Positions 8,553 to 14,742 of a stretch of 17,928 nucleotides of DNA are shown here, one piece after another. How positions within the stretch are numbered: the stretch's first letter is position 1; each line of letters begins with the position of its first letter. A program made the translations under genes and the position numbers. The notes under the pieces are model-generated. The model searched no databases. It saw only the letters and a list, made by a program, of their open reading frames with translations, and was not told the origin of the DNA. The stretch covers positions 1 through 17,928 of the forward strand of contig JACPLZ010000024.1 of NCBI GenBank assembly GCA_016186245.1, in the 5' to 3' direction. This DNA comes from Candidatus Peregrinibacteria bacterium (GTDB lineage Bacteria > Patescibacteriota > Gracilibacteria > UBA1369 > LOWO2-01-FULL-3).

Positions 8553-9626
8553 ATGTCTGGTAACACATTAGGCACAATCTTCCGCGTAACCACCTGGGGT
8601 GAATCTCACGGCCCGGCAATCGGCGCCGTAGTAGACGGCTGCCCGGCAGGATTATCGTTGTCAGAAAAAGACATTCAAAAAGAAGTAAATCGGCGAAAAC
8701 CAGCCGCAGGATCACACATCGCTACCACCAGACGTGAAGTCGACCAGGTTCGTATTCTTTCAGGAATTTTTGAAGGAAAAACAACCGGCATGCCAATTTC
8801 CATGATTGTGGAAAATCAGGATTCCCGTTCCAAAGATTATTCAAAAATAAAAGATTTATACCGTCCTGGACATGCTGATTACACCTACGATTTAAAATAC
8901 GGATTTAGAGATTATCGCGGCGGAGGCAGGTCTTCCGGCAGGGAAACTTTGGCCCGCGTTATGGCCGGAGCCATCGCCAAAAAAATTCTGAAAAAAAAGA
9001 AAACAGAAATTTTCGGACATACAATCCAAGTCGGGAATATCTGCGCAAAAAAATTCCGGAAAGATTTTATAGAAAAGAATGAAATCCGCTGCGCCGACCC
9101 AGATGCCGCAAAAAAAATGACAGGCTTTATAGAAAAAATCCGCTTTCATGAAGGTGATTCCATCGGCGCAATAGTTGAAATTATCGTTAAAAATCCGCCA
9201 AAAGGATTGGGTGAACCGGTTTTTAACAAATTACCTGCAGAGCTGGCCAAAGCCATGATGTCAATTGGCGCAGTAAAAGGATTCGAAATCGGCGCCGGAT
9301 TTAATGTGGTCAATTTAAAAGGCAGTGAAAACAATGATCAGATGGAAAAAAAAGGAGGAAAAGTACAATTTTTGAGCAACAACTCCGGTGGAGTTCTAGG
9401 AGGAATTTCCACCGGCGCAGATATAGCCATGCGCCTGGCGATCAAACCGCCGCCAAGCATCAGTAAAAAATTAAAAACCATTGGAAAAAACGGAAAAAAC
9501 GCGATCATTCAAACCCTCGGCCGCCACGACTGTTGTCTCGCCCCACGCATCATCCCAGTCGCCGAAAGCATGGCCGCAATAGTGCTGGCTGATTTGCTAC
9601 TGCAGCAGCAAAACAAAGAAAATTAA
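8553..9626 (+). CDS. aroC: Chorismate synthase
   Basis: This enzyme turns 5-enolpyruvylshikimate-3-phosphate into chorismate with reduced FMN, the last step of the shikimate pathway, in the cytoplasm. The protein has 357 residues, the normal length. Signatures in order are TTWGESHG (His19), RPGHADY, GGGRSSGRET (from residue 123), a mid-domain GAVKGFEIG and NSGGVLGGIS, and LGRHDCCLAPR near residue 322. The last motif usually reads GRHDPC; Pro is Cys here. An upstream in-frame ATG at 8508 falls inside palindromic repeat A and adds 15 non-conserved residues, so I chose 8553. A -10 box 6 nt upstream agrees with that choice. No other shikimate gene lies nearby. aroC is patchily kept in reduced CPR genomes (general knowledge), so this lineage may retain aromatic synthesis. 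Confidence 0.97.
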   Translation: MSGNTLGTIFRVTTWGESHGPAIGAVVDGCPAGLSLSEKDIQKEVNRRKPAAGSHIATTRREVDQVRILSGIFEGKTTGMPISMIVENQDSRSKDYSKIKDLYRPGHADYTYDLKYGFRDYRGGGRSSGRETLARVMAGAIAKKILKKKKTEIFGHTIQVGNICAKKFRKDFIEKNEIRCADPDAAKKMTGFIEKIRFHEGDSIGAIVEIIVKNPPKGLGEPVFNKLPAELAKAMMSIGAVKGFEIGAGFNVVNLKGSENNDQMEKKGGKVQFLSNNSGGVLGGISTGADIAMRLAIKPPPSISKKLKTIGKNGKNAIIQTLGRHDCCLAPRIIPVAESMAAIVLADLLLQQQNKEN

Positions 9627-9639
9627 AATTCAAATGTTA

Positions 9640-9790
9640 AAGGGAAACCCTGTCCGAAACACGGAGACAGCCGCAGCCATCGCGTGTGCAGCAGAAAGGA
9701 ACATAGACGCTTTTTGAAAGAACAACTCGTGGTAGCCGGAAAGCAAGAAATACTGGAGTAAGCTAACCGGTGACTATTCACCACGCATTC
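9640..9790. other. Gene-free segment with RNA-like features between convergent genes
   Basis: About 150 nt lie between the stop of aroC and the stop of the minus-strand secreted-protein gene. The segment is G-richer than nearby spacers and holds several possible helices: GGGAAACCC (9642-9650); CTGT-CCG with CGG-(AG)-ACAG (9650-9670); GGTAGC (9731-9736) with GCTAACC (9762-9768, one bulged A); CGTGGT (9728-9733) with ACCACG (9780-9785); and GGTGA-CTAT-TCACC (9769-9782). No ORF is convincing. It matches no riboswitch, SRP, tmRNA or RNase P pattern I know. It could be a small RNA or a worn intron or element remnant. Confidence 0.3.
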
Positions 9791-9809
9791 TGACAATAAA
9801 ACTTTTCAC

Positions 9810-10388
9810 TCAAAAAACAAAGAGCCCCATATTACCATTATTGAAAGCTCTATATTCACCTTCGGTCATCAAACTTAAACCCTGCGATTTTGCAGCACTC
9901 CTGGAGTCAAAATAATTCTTTCCAAGAGTAAAATTAGGTACTTCTTTCCAACCATCCCCCATTAAAAGCTGTCCTTCCCCATTAACTCCATATATCTTTG
10001 GATTTTCAAGCTTATTTGCTTTTGCCAAAATATCCGGCGTAAGTTTTGCGGCAACAACTTTCCATGAAAGCTTTATGCCAACCTTAAAGGCAGTATCAGG
10101 CAATGCCTCATATTGGACACGAAATCTATTTAAAAGAGTATTCCATTCAGCTGCATCTGCCACAGTTTCTGCTGCACCGGACACTTTTCCAGCAACATGA
10201 TTTTGTATTTCTTCCGCCGTTACTACTCCCTCCCCCATCATCCAGTCAATTACCGCATCGGCACCATGAGCACGCACATCAGCAGGAACCGGAGGCACCG
10301 GTTTTTCTTTTGCTTCCACAATCGCGGCACTACCAAGAGTGAGAGATAGAGCAAGAGCAGCCGACTTCAAAGATTTTGGAATTTCCAT
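9810..10388 (-). CDS. Small secreted protein of unknown family
   Basis: This 192-residue protein belongs to no family I recognise. It begins with a typical signal peptide (Lys5 and Lys8, then a hydrophobic SAALALSLTLGSAAIV core) and a likely cleavage after VEA at about residue 26. The mature part starts with a Pro-rich linker, then looks helical (about 40-125). It ends with a beta-rich portion containing GVNGEGQLLMGDGWKEVP and a C-terminal aromatic FVF. There are no cysteines, no transmembrane segment beyond the signal and no catalytic motif. It has its own near-consensus promoter with a ~24-nt leader and no Shine-Dalgarno. It stands alone on the minus strand, convergent with aroC and divergent from the HNH gene, which suggests an independently regulated or acquired gene. 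Confidence 0.8.
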   Translation of the reverse strand: MEIPKSLKSAALALSLTLGSAAIVEAKEKPVPPVPADVRAHGADAVIDWMMGEGVVTAEEIQNHVAGKVSGAAETVADAAEWNTLLNRFRVQYEALPDTAFKVGIKLSWKVVAAKLTPDILAKANKLENPKIYGVNGEGQLLMGDGWKEVPNFTLGKNYFDSRSAAKSQGLSLMTEGEYRAFNNGNMGLFVF

Positions 10389-10418
10389 AAAACTTGTTTA
10401 AGAATTAATTTCATCACT

Positions 10419-10447
10419 ATGATAGCGACAATTCCATAATTTGTCAA
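10419..10447 (-). promoter_or_regulatory. Near-consensus sigma-70 promoter of the secreted-protein gene
   Basis: On the minus strand TTGACA (10442-10447), a 17-nt spacer and TATCAT (10419-10424) form a strong promoter. The start site would be near 10412, leaving a leader of about 24 nt with no Shine-Dalgarno before the ATG at 10388. Confidence 0.75.
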
Positions 10448-10646
10448 GTCTTTTTCTTGATGAACTCATCTTCATTCATATTTATATCCTCATTTCGGGC
10501 TAAAGTAGCCACTGTCTTAACTTCCTTTCTTCATCACGTTTCCCTAAAAATGCAAGCATTGATTTTCAGCTACAGCAAGCCGTTATTTATACTTTTTAAA
10601 ACACAATATTCTGGAGACCCCGTCCATCTGATATAGGCCATAAGTA

Positions 10647-10675
10647 TTGATTATACATCCTTTGGTTGATATGGT
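10647..10675 (+). promoter_or_regulatory. Weak candidate promoter of the HNH gene
   Basis: TTGATT (10647-10652), 17 nt, then TATGGT (10670-10675). Each hexamer matches consensus at four positions. The start site would lie about 26 nt before the ATG at 10709, and no Shine-Dalgarno is visible. Confidence 0.3.
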
Positions 10676-10708
10676 AAGTATCTCCTTTATTTCTTAATAA
10701 AAAAATAT

Positions 10709-11659
10709 ATGAATATTCAAAGCTTATCCGACAAAGATTTGTATTTTCTCTGTAAAAAATATGGTGATCAGGCGCTGGAATGGAGACGAAAATTTATCGG
10801 ACTTTTGCCGGAAGTAAATCAAAGAAGATTATTTGAAAAACACGGATTTCCTTCAATATTTGAGTTCGCGGCAAAAATGGCTGGAGTAAGCGAAAATCAG
10901 GTCAGGCTGGTTTTGAATTTGGAGAAAAAATTTAGTGATAAAAAAGATTTACATCAATTATTGATAAGTGGAGAAGTTGGAATAAATAAATTGGCAAAAA
11001 TTGCTTCAATTGCTACTCCGGAAAATCAGGACACTTTGGCAAGACAGACAAAAATATTACCGTGCAAAGCGCTGGAAACTTTAGCGAGAGATAAAAGAAT
11101 GAGCGAATTTGTAAGCGCTGCCCAATGCGGAAATTCTGACCAAAGTCTTCACGTGAATTTATCGTTAAAACAAAATCTACCAGAAGTCAATAGTCAGCCA
11201 AAATTTGAAACTTTCGAATCCGTTATTGAAAAATTAAAACTTTCTCCGGAAATTCAAAAAAGACTTTTGGGATTACAACAAAAAGGCATCGACCTTAATC
11301 AACTTTTAAAAGAATTTTTGGACGAAAGAGAAGAAAAAATTGAAAATGAAAAAGCAGAAATTGCCGACCAACTAGAGGAAAAATCGAAAAATCCAGATAG
11401 CAAAACTTCGAGGAGTATTCCTGCTTCCGTAAAACGAATCATTCAAAAAGAACACGGCACAAAATGCGCAATTTCAACCTGTCAAAAACCATCTGAGCAC
11501 CTGCATCACACTTTACGATTTGCCATGAGCCAAAGCCATGATCCTCATTACATAGCACCGTTATGTAGACAGCATCACTTGATCGCACATTCTATAGATA
11601 GGAATTTTCAGAGCCATATTGCAAGATCGGACCAAAAAGTTGCGATAAATCAGGAATGA
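10709..11659 (+). CDS. HNH endonuclease-like protein
   Basis: This 316-residue protein has a C-terminal HNH-type (beta-beta-alpha metal) nuclease fold. The metal-site signature runs from about residue 250: CAISTC, then HLHHT, then APLCRQHHLIAH. The two CxxxxC/CxxH clusters would bind structural zinc and the His pair would be catalytic. The N-terminal ~130 residues are helical, with RRLFEKHGFPSIFEFAAK and a following LHQLLISGEVGINKLAKIA segment. The middle (about 180-240) is strongly charged and coiled-coil-like. I recall similar helical-plus-HNH proteins being common in CPR genomes, where they are annotated only as HNH endonucleases. There is no intron, methylase or partner gene beside it, so restriction, homing or phage defence cannot be told apart. 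Its A/T-richness is higher than that of neighbouring housekeeping genes. Confidence 0.75.
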   Translation: MNIQSLSDKDLYFLCKKYGDQALEWRRKFIGLLPEVNQRRLFEKHGFPSIFEFAAKMAGVSENQVRLVLNLEKKFSDKKDLHQLLISGEVGINKLAKIASIATPENQDTLARQTKILPCKALETLARDKRMSEFVSAAQCGNSDQSLHVNLSLKQNLPEVNSQPKFETFESVIEKLKLSPEIQKRLLGLQQKGIDLNQLLKEFLDEREEKIENEKAEIADQLEEKSKNPDSKTSRSIPASVKRIIQKEHGTKCAISTCQKPSEHLHHTLRFAMSQSHDPHYIAPLCRQHHLIAHSIDRNFQSHIARSDQKVAINQE

Positions 11660-11728
11660 TATAAAAATTTATCACAATTAATCTTCGCCCTGCTTAGCAA
11701 AAAAATAATTTTCATCATAAATCCTTAA

Positions 11729-11757
11729 TTGACTTTTTGGCTTACTTATGGCACAAT
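11729..11757 (+). promoter_or_regulatory. Promoter of the histidine-rich protein gene
   Basis: TTGACT (11729-11734), a 17-nt spacer and CACAAT (11752-11757), which is preceded by TGG as an extended -10. The start site would be near 11764, giving a leader of about 14 nt without a Shine-Dalgarno. Confidence 0.5.
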
Positions 11758-11777
11758 TAAAGCTTAAATAGATTACA

Positions 11778-12701
11778 ATGGCGCACGCGGAAACACAACA
11801 CACATCAAATCATAACGAACACAAACATCCTACAAACACAGCGCACAAAGACACCCATTCCGATCACAACACAACAGAACACGACATTCACGAACACACC
11901 ACTGCAGTAAACGAACCCAATAACACACACGATATGGCACATGCAGAAACACATCATGCCAACGATAATCATGCTGCCCCGGCAGTACACCACGCCGCTG
12001 AAACCCACGCAGCCGACCATTCAGCACCCCACGAGGAAACCCACACAGCCCACACAACCCCACCAACTCCCACCACAGCCCGCCACGCAGCCCCGGCACA
12101 CCACGCCCCATCAGGCAACAAAGCCCCTATCTTTAAAGCAATAGATCACCTCTACGCCGCCGGCGATAATTTGGGGAAAAGCATCCTCGATACAGCAACC
12201 GGTATACGCGCAGGACTTGATAAAACACTGAGACAATCAGACCCAGGCGATGCACCCAAACAATCAATTTTCAAAAAACCATTCACCATCGCAGGTGATT
12301 TAATTGACGCCACAGTCTTAAACATCGGACGCAGAGCAACAGAAATCACAAGCGAAATAATCCGGCCAACAAGATCAATTTATCGTACAATCACCAGACC
12401 GGTCTTTCATCCGATCGATACAGTCAAGCATCCTCTCAAATATCTGGCCAACCCGGCGCGTATTATCACTTCCGCCGCCAGGGTAGGAGGACAAATCATC
12501 AATGCGCCGGCCAGAATAGTAGATGAAGCTCTAAACAGAGGCATCAAACGTCCAGTTCAAAAAATACCTCTCATCGGCAAATATCTGGGATCCGCCGTTA
12601 AATTTGCCAGCCGTATCACCAAAGCAATCCGCTCCGGCTTCGAATGGGCCACAAGTTGGATCAACACGGCAGATGAAGGTTTGAAGAAATATCAAAACTG
12701 A
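11778..12701 (+). CDS. Protein with histidine-rich N-terminal domain and basic amphipathic C-terminal domain
   Basis: I do not recognise this 307-residue protein. Residues 1-115 are low-complexity His/Ala/Thr/Asn/Glu, with 26 histidines counted, and would suit binding of Zn, Ni, Cu or Co. MAHAET occurs at residue 1 and again at 53, so the segment looks internally duplicated. Residues 116-307 are ordered, basic and amphipathic, with repeated short helices (GRRATEITSEIIRPTRSIYR, NPARIITSAARVGGQIINAP) and no full transmembrane helix. This part could lie along a membrane or bind nucleic acid. There are no cysteines and no signal peptide. A metal store, chaperone or peripheral membrane protein are all possible. 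The gene is monocistronic, with a good promoter upstream and an A/T hairpin 3 nt after its TGA. Low complexity leaves other frames open over the 5' third, but only this frame runs the full length. Confidence 0.78.
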   Translation: MAHAETQHTSNHNEHKHPTNTAHKDTHSDHNTTEHDIHEHTTAVNEPNNTHDMAHAETHHANDNHAAPAVHHAAETHAADHSAPHEETHTAHTTPPTPTTARHAAPAHHAPSGNKAPIFKAIDHLYAAGDNLGKSILDTATGIRAGLDKTLRQSDPGDAPKQSIFKKPFTIAGDLIDATVLNIGRRATEITSEIIRPTRSIYRTITRPVFHPIDTVKHPLKYLANPARIITSAARVGGQIINAPARIVDEALNRGIKRPVQKIPLIGKYLGSAVKFASRITKAIRSGFEWATSWINTADEGLKKYQN

Positions 12702-12703
12702 CA

Positions 12704-12727
12704 GATTTTTTACAAGCCGCAAAAATC
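12704..12727 (+). terminator. A/T-stem hairpin C', likely 3' end of the His-rich gene
   Basis: GATTTTT (12704-12710) and AAAAATC (12721-12727) form a 7-bp stem around a 10-nt loop, starting 3 nt after the stop. The arms and the TTCTCCTC that follows match the perfect hairpin at 17898-17918, so this looks like a decayed copy of a repeat. Confidence 0.5.
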
Positions 12728-12772
12728 AATTCTCCTCTCCCAGTCCATCTGCTATTCTAAACCCACTATTTA

Positions 12773-12803
12773 ATAGATGCTGAAACAAGTTCAGCATGAC
12801 ACA
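12773..12803. repeat. Palindromic repeat family B, copy 1
   Basis: ATGCTGAA (12777-12784), a 5-nt loop and TTCAGCAT (12790-12797) form a perfect 8-bp hairpin. The 31 nt at 12773-12803 appear identical to those at 14665-14695. The right arm contains an in-frame ATG (12796) that can be mistaken for the tgt start. Confidence 0.85.
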
Positions 12804-12828
12804 TACACACGCCAAACAAAAATACCGC

Positions 12829-13977
12829 ATGTTCAACTTTACCATCCACAAAACAGACGGCCTTGCCCGCACCGGCAGCATAAAAACTCCACACGGCATT
12901 ATCAAAACACCGGTCTTTATGCCCGTCGGCACAAAGGCCACTGTCAAAACCCTTTCCCCACAGGATCTCAAAAATCTCCAGACTCAAATTATTCTCGCAA
13001 ACACCTATCATCTTTTTCTTAGACCAGGCCACAAAGTCATCAAAAAACTCGGCGGACTCCACAAATGGATGAACTGGCAGCACCCCATTCTCACTGATTC
13101 CGGGGGCTATCAGGTCTTTTCCCTCGGCCAGGAAAAAGGCTTTACAAAAAACACCGATTTCAAAACTTCTGTAAAAATCGATGAAAATGGAGTCGAGTTT
13201 CGTTCTCACATAGACGGGAAAAAACATTATCTTACTCCAAAACAGGCCATCGAAATCCAGCACGATCTCGGCGCAGATATTATTATGGCCTTTGACGAAT
13301 GCGCCCCGGCAAACAGCAGCAAACAATATTTTAAAGAAGCCATGCAGCGTACCCACAATTGGCTTAAACACTGCATAAATGCTCACAAATCCCGCACAAA
13401 AACACAGGCTCTTTTTGGCATCGTCCAAGGCGGCATCCACAAAAATCTCCGCATCGAATCGGCAAAATTCATCAATGACCAAAACCTGCCCGGCAACGCA
13501 ATCGGCGGACTGGCCATCGGCGAAAGCAAAGCCACAATGCTGGCAATGATAGAAACCACAATTCCCCATCTCTCCACTAAAAAGCCGCGTTACCTAATGG
13601 GCGTTGGCACACCAGAGGATCTCCTCGAATGTGTGGAAAGAGGCATCGACATGTTTGATTGCGTGCATCCCACCCGTCTCGGACGCCACGGCCCTTTTTG
13701 GCATGAGCACGGCCGCGCCAGCATTCGCAACGAAAAATTCAAGCTCGACAAATCTCCACTCCAAAAAAATTGCCTCTGCGAAACCTGCCAAGATTGTTCA
13801 AAAAGTTATCTCCGCCATCTTATTTTTGAGAATGAAATTTTAGGGCTGCGCCTCATGACTATTCACAATTTGCACTTTCTGTTAGAGTTGATGCGTCAGA
13901 TCCATAAACATATTGAGGTAAAAAGTTTCTCCAAATTCAAAAAAGATTTTCTCAAAAAATTTCATGCAAAATCATGA
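12829..13977 (+). CDS. tgt: Queuine/preQ1 tRNA-ribosyltransferase (TGT)
   Basis: TGT swaps guanine-34 for preQ1 in tRNAs with GUN anticodons, a step in queuosine synthesis. The protein has 382 residues, close to the E. coli 375. TDGLARTG and FMPVGTKATVK open the barrel. Asp90 in LTDSGGYQ and Asp277 in DMFDCV match the two catalytic aspartates. Cys315, Cys317, Cys320 and His346 (in TIHNL) match the zinc site with the same 26-residue spacing. IIQG-type IVQGG and GGLAIGE are present. An upstream ATG at 12796 lies inside repeat B and adds 11 unconserved residues; ATG 12829 aligns with the E. coli N-terminus, so I chose it. A short 9-residue insertion follows VFSLGQ. queA and the preQ1 genes are absent here, so the base may be salvaged. 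The gene overlaps the next small ORF by 14 nt. Confidence 0.97.
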   Translation: MFNFTIHKTDGLARTGSIKTPHGIIKTPVFMPVGTKATVKTLSPQDLKNLQTQIILANTYHLFLRPGHKVIKKLGGLHKWMNWQHPILTDSGGYQVFSLGQEKGFTKNTDFKTSVKIDENGVEFRSHIDGKKHYLTPKQAIEIQHDLGADIIMAFDECAPANSSKQYFKEAMQRTHNWLKHCINAHKSRTKTQALFGIVQGGIHKNLRIESAKFINDQNLPGNAIGGLAIGESKATMLAMIETTIPHLSTKKPRYLMGVGTPEDLLECVERGIDMFDCVHPTRLGRHGPFWHEHGRASIRNEKFKLDKSPLQKNCLCETCQDCSKSYLRHLIFENEILGLRLMTIHNLHFLLELMRQIHKHIEVKSFSKFKKDFLKKFHAKS

Positions 13978-14104
13978 AAATCTGGAAAAAGAAGTCGCGA
14001 AAAAATATGAGCAGCGTGAGAAAAAAAAGCGCAAGCGCATGCACCAATCCGGCAAAAGCGTCTTTGCGCTGAAAAAACTGATTACCGTCAAAAAACATAA
14101 ATAA
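13964..14104 (+). CDS. 46-residue Lys/Arg-rich protein of unknown function
   Basis: ATG at 13964 opens a 46-codon frame that begins inside the last codons of tgt (14-nt overlap, another frame) and ends 6 nt before ruvA. The product runs MQNHENLEKEVAKKYEQ, then a basic block (REKKKRKRMHQ), then SGKSVFALKKLITVKKHK. The tight packing, acidic-then-basic helix and ordered SGKSVFALKKLI tail suggest a real small protein that may bind RNA or DNA. I do not know the family. There is no Shine-Dalgarno; translational coupling to tgt is likely. The competing frame from ATG 13974 is shorter (32 codons), so I prefer this one. Confidence 0.6.
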   Translation: MQNHENLEKEVAKKYEQREKKKRKRMHQSGKSVFALKKLITVKKHK

Positions 14105-14110
14105 TCAACC

Positions 14111-14668
14111 ATGATCGCCCATCTCCGCGGGAAAATTCTCAAAAAAACTGAAAGAGGAATTATCCTCGAAACAAATTCCATCGGCTATTTTGTGCATCTG
14201 GCAGCGCCGATTTTGGAAGAATTAAAAGATGAACAAGATGCCACCTTTTTTATCCATACCAATGTGCGCGAAGACACTCTCGATTTGTATGGTTTTAAAA
14301 CTTTTGAAGAACTCGCATTTTTTAAACAATTGATAAATATTTCAGGGATCGGGCCAAAAACAGCACTGGAAATTCTTGCCGTTTCCGAAAGCAAAATAAA
14401 GGAAGCAATCATGAATGAAGACATGGAATTCATCCGGAAAATCCACGGAATCGGTCCAAAAACCGCCAAAAGAATTATTCTCGAACTCAAAGGCACAATC
14501 GCCAAAGAAAGCCACGAGCACAAAGGACTGGGAATGGAAAATGACGTCATCGAAGCATTGCTGAAATTGGGATATCCGCGCGCAGAAATCCTCCGCGCGT
14601 TAAAAACTGTTCCGCAGGAAATGAAAGAACCGGAGGAAATTATCAGGTACTTTTTGAAAAACACATAG
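14111..14668 (+). CDS. ruvA: Holliday junction DNA helicase subunit RuvA
   Basis: RuvA binds Holliday junctions as a tetramer and loads the RuvB motor for branch migration during recombinational repair. The protein has 185 residues, slightly short of the ~200 usual. Domain I is an OB fold (MIAHLRGKI...GYFVHL, about 1-62, with the DTLDLYGF signature). Domain II has two helix-hairpin-helix motifs, ISGIGPKTAL (77-86) and IHGIGPKTAKRIILEL (111-126). Domain III (about 143-185, VIEALLKLGY...IIRYFLK) is the RuvB-binding part. The linker before domain III is short. The start follows the small ORF by 6 nt, so the two are probably cotranscribed with tgt. ruvB and ruvC are not in the window. Repeat B begins immediately after the stop codon. 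Confidence 0.97.
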   Translation: MIAHLRGKILKKTERGIILETNSIGYFVHLAAPILEELKDEQDATFFIHTNVREDTLDLYGFKTFEELAFFKQLINISGIGPKTALEILAVSESKIKEAIMNEDMEFIRKIHGIGPKTAKRIILELKGTIAKESHEHKGLGMENDVIEALLKLGYPRAEILRALKTVPQEMKEPEEIIRYFLKNT

Positions 14669-14695
14669 ATGCTGAAACAAGTTCAGCATGACACA
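14665..14695. repeat. Palindromic repeat family B, copy 2
   Basis: A perfect 8-bp hairpin ATGCTGAA/TTCAGCAT (14669-14689) starts at the base after the ruvA TAG. It is identical to copy 1 over 31 nt, including the ATAG before the stem and GACACA after it. It probably forms the 3' end of the ruvA mRNA. Confidence 0.85.
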
Positions 14696-14701
14696 AGACT
14701 T

Positions 14702-14728
14702 GTCATGGTGAGCCTGTCGAACCATGAC
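14702..14728. repeat. Palindromic repeat family A, copy 3
   Basis: Perfect arms GTCATGGT and ACCATGAC enclose the loop GAGCCTGTCGA. It lies 6 nt after repeat B, so A and B modules stand side by side in the 74-nt gap before the aminopeptidase gene. Confidence 0.85.
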
Positions 14729-14742
14729 AACAACCACACACC

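Larger units (their letters stand above)
10389..10708. other. 320-nt divergent spacer
   Basis: This spacer separates the secreted-protein gene (-) and the HNH gene (+). It contains the strong promoter at 10419-10447 (-), a weak candidate at 10647-10675 (+) and a short hairpin GGCTA-AAG-TAGCC (10498-10510). A 22-codon minus-strand reading frame at 10444-10512 (GTG start, ending MNEDEFIKKKT) has protein-like composition but overlaps the promoter. I see nothing else in it. Confidence 0.5.

Noticed and set aside
9640..9790. c-di-GMP-I, cobalamin, SRP, tmRNA or RNase P identity for the non-coding segment
   Set aside because: Conserved core motifs of each are missing (for example no GACGCAAAGCC, no GGUG box, no symmetric SRP loop), and it follows gene 3' ends.
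10444..10512. 22-codon minus-strand ORF as a gene
   Set aside because: It is too short, has no clear start context and overlaps the -35 box of a strong promoter; it is kept only as a possible relic.
12796..12828. Upstream ATG of tgt
   Set aside because: It lies in the right arm of repeat B; the protein aligns with known TGT from the ATG at 12829.
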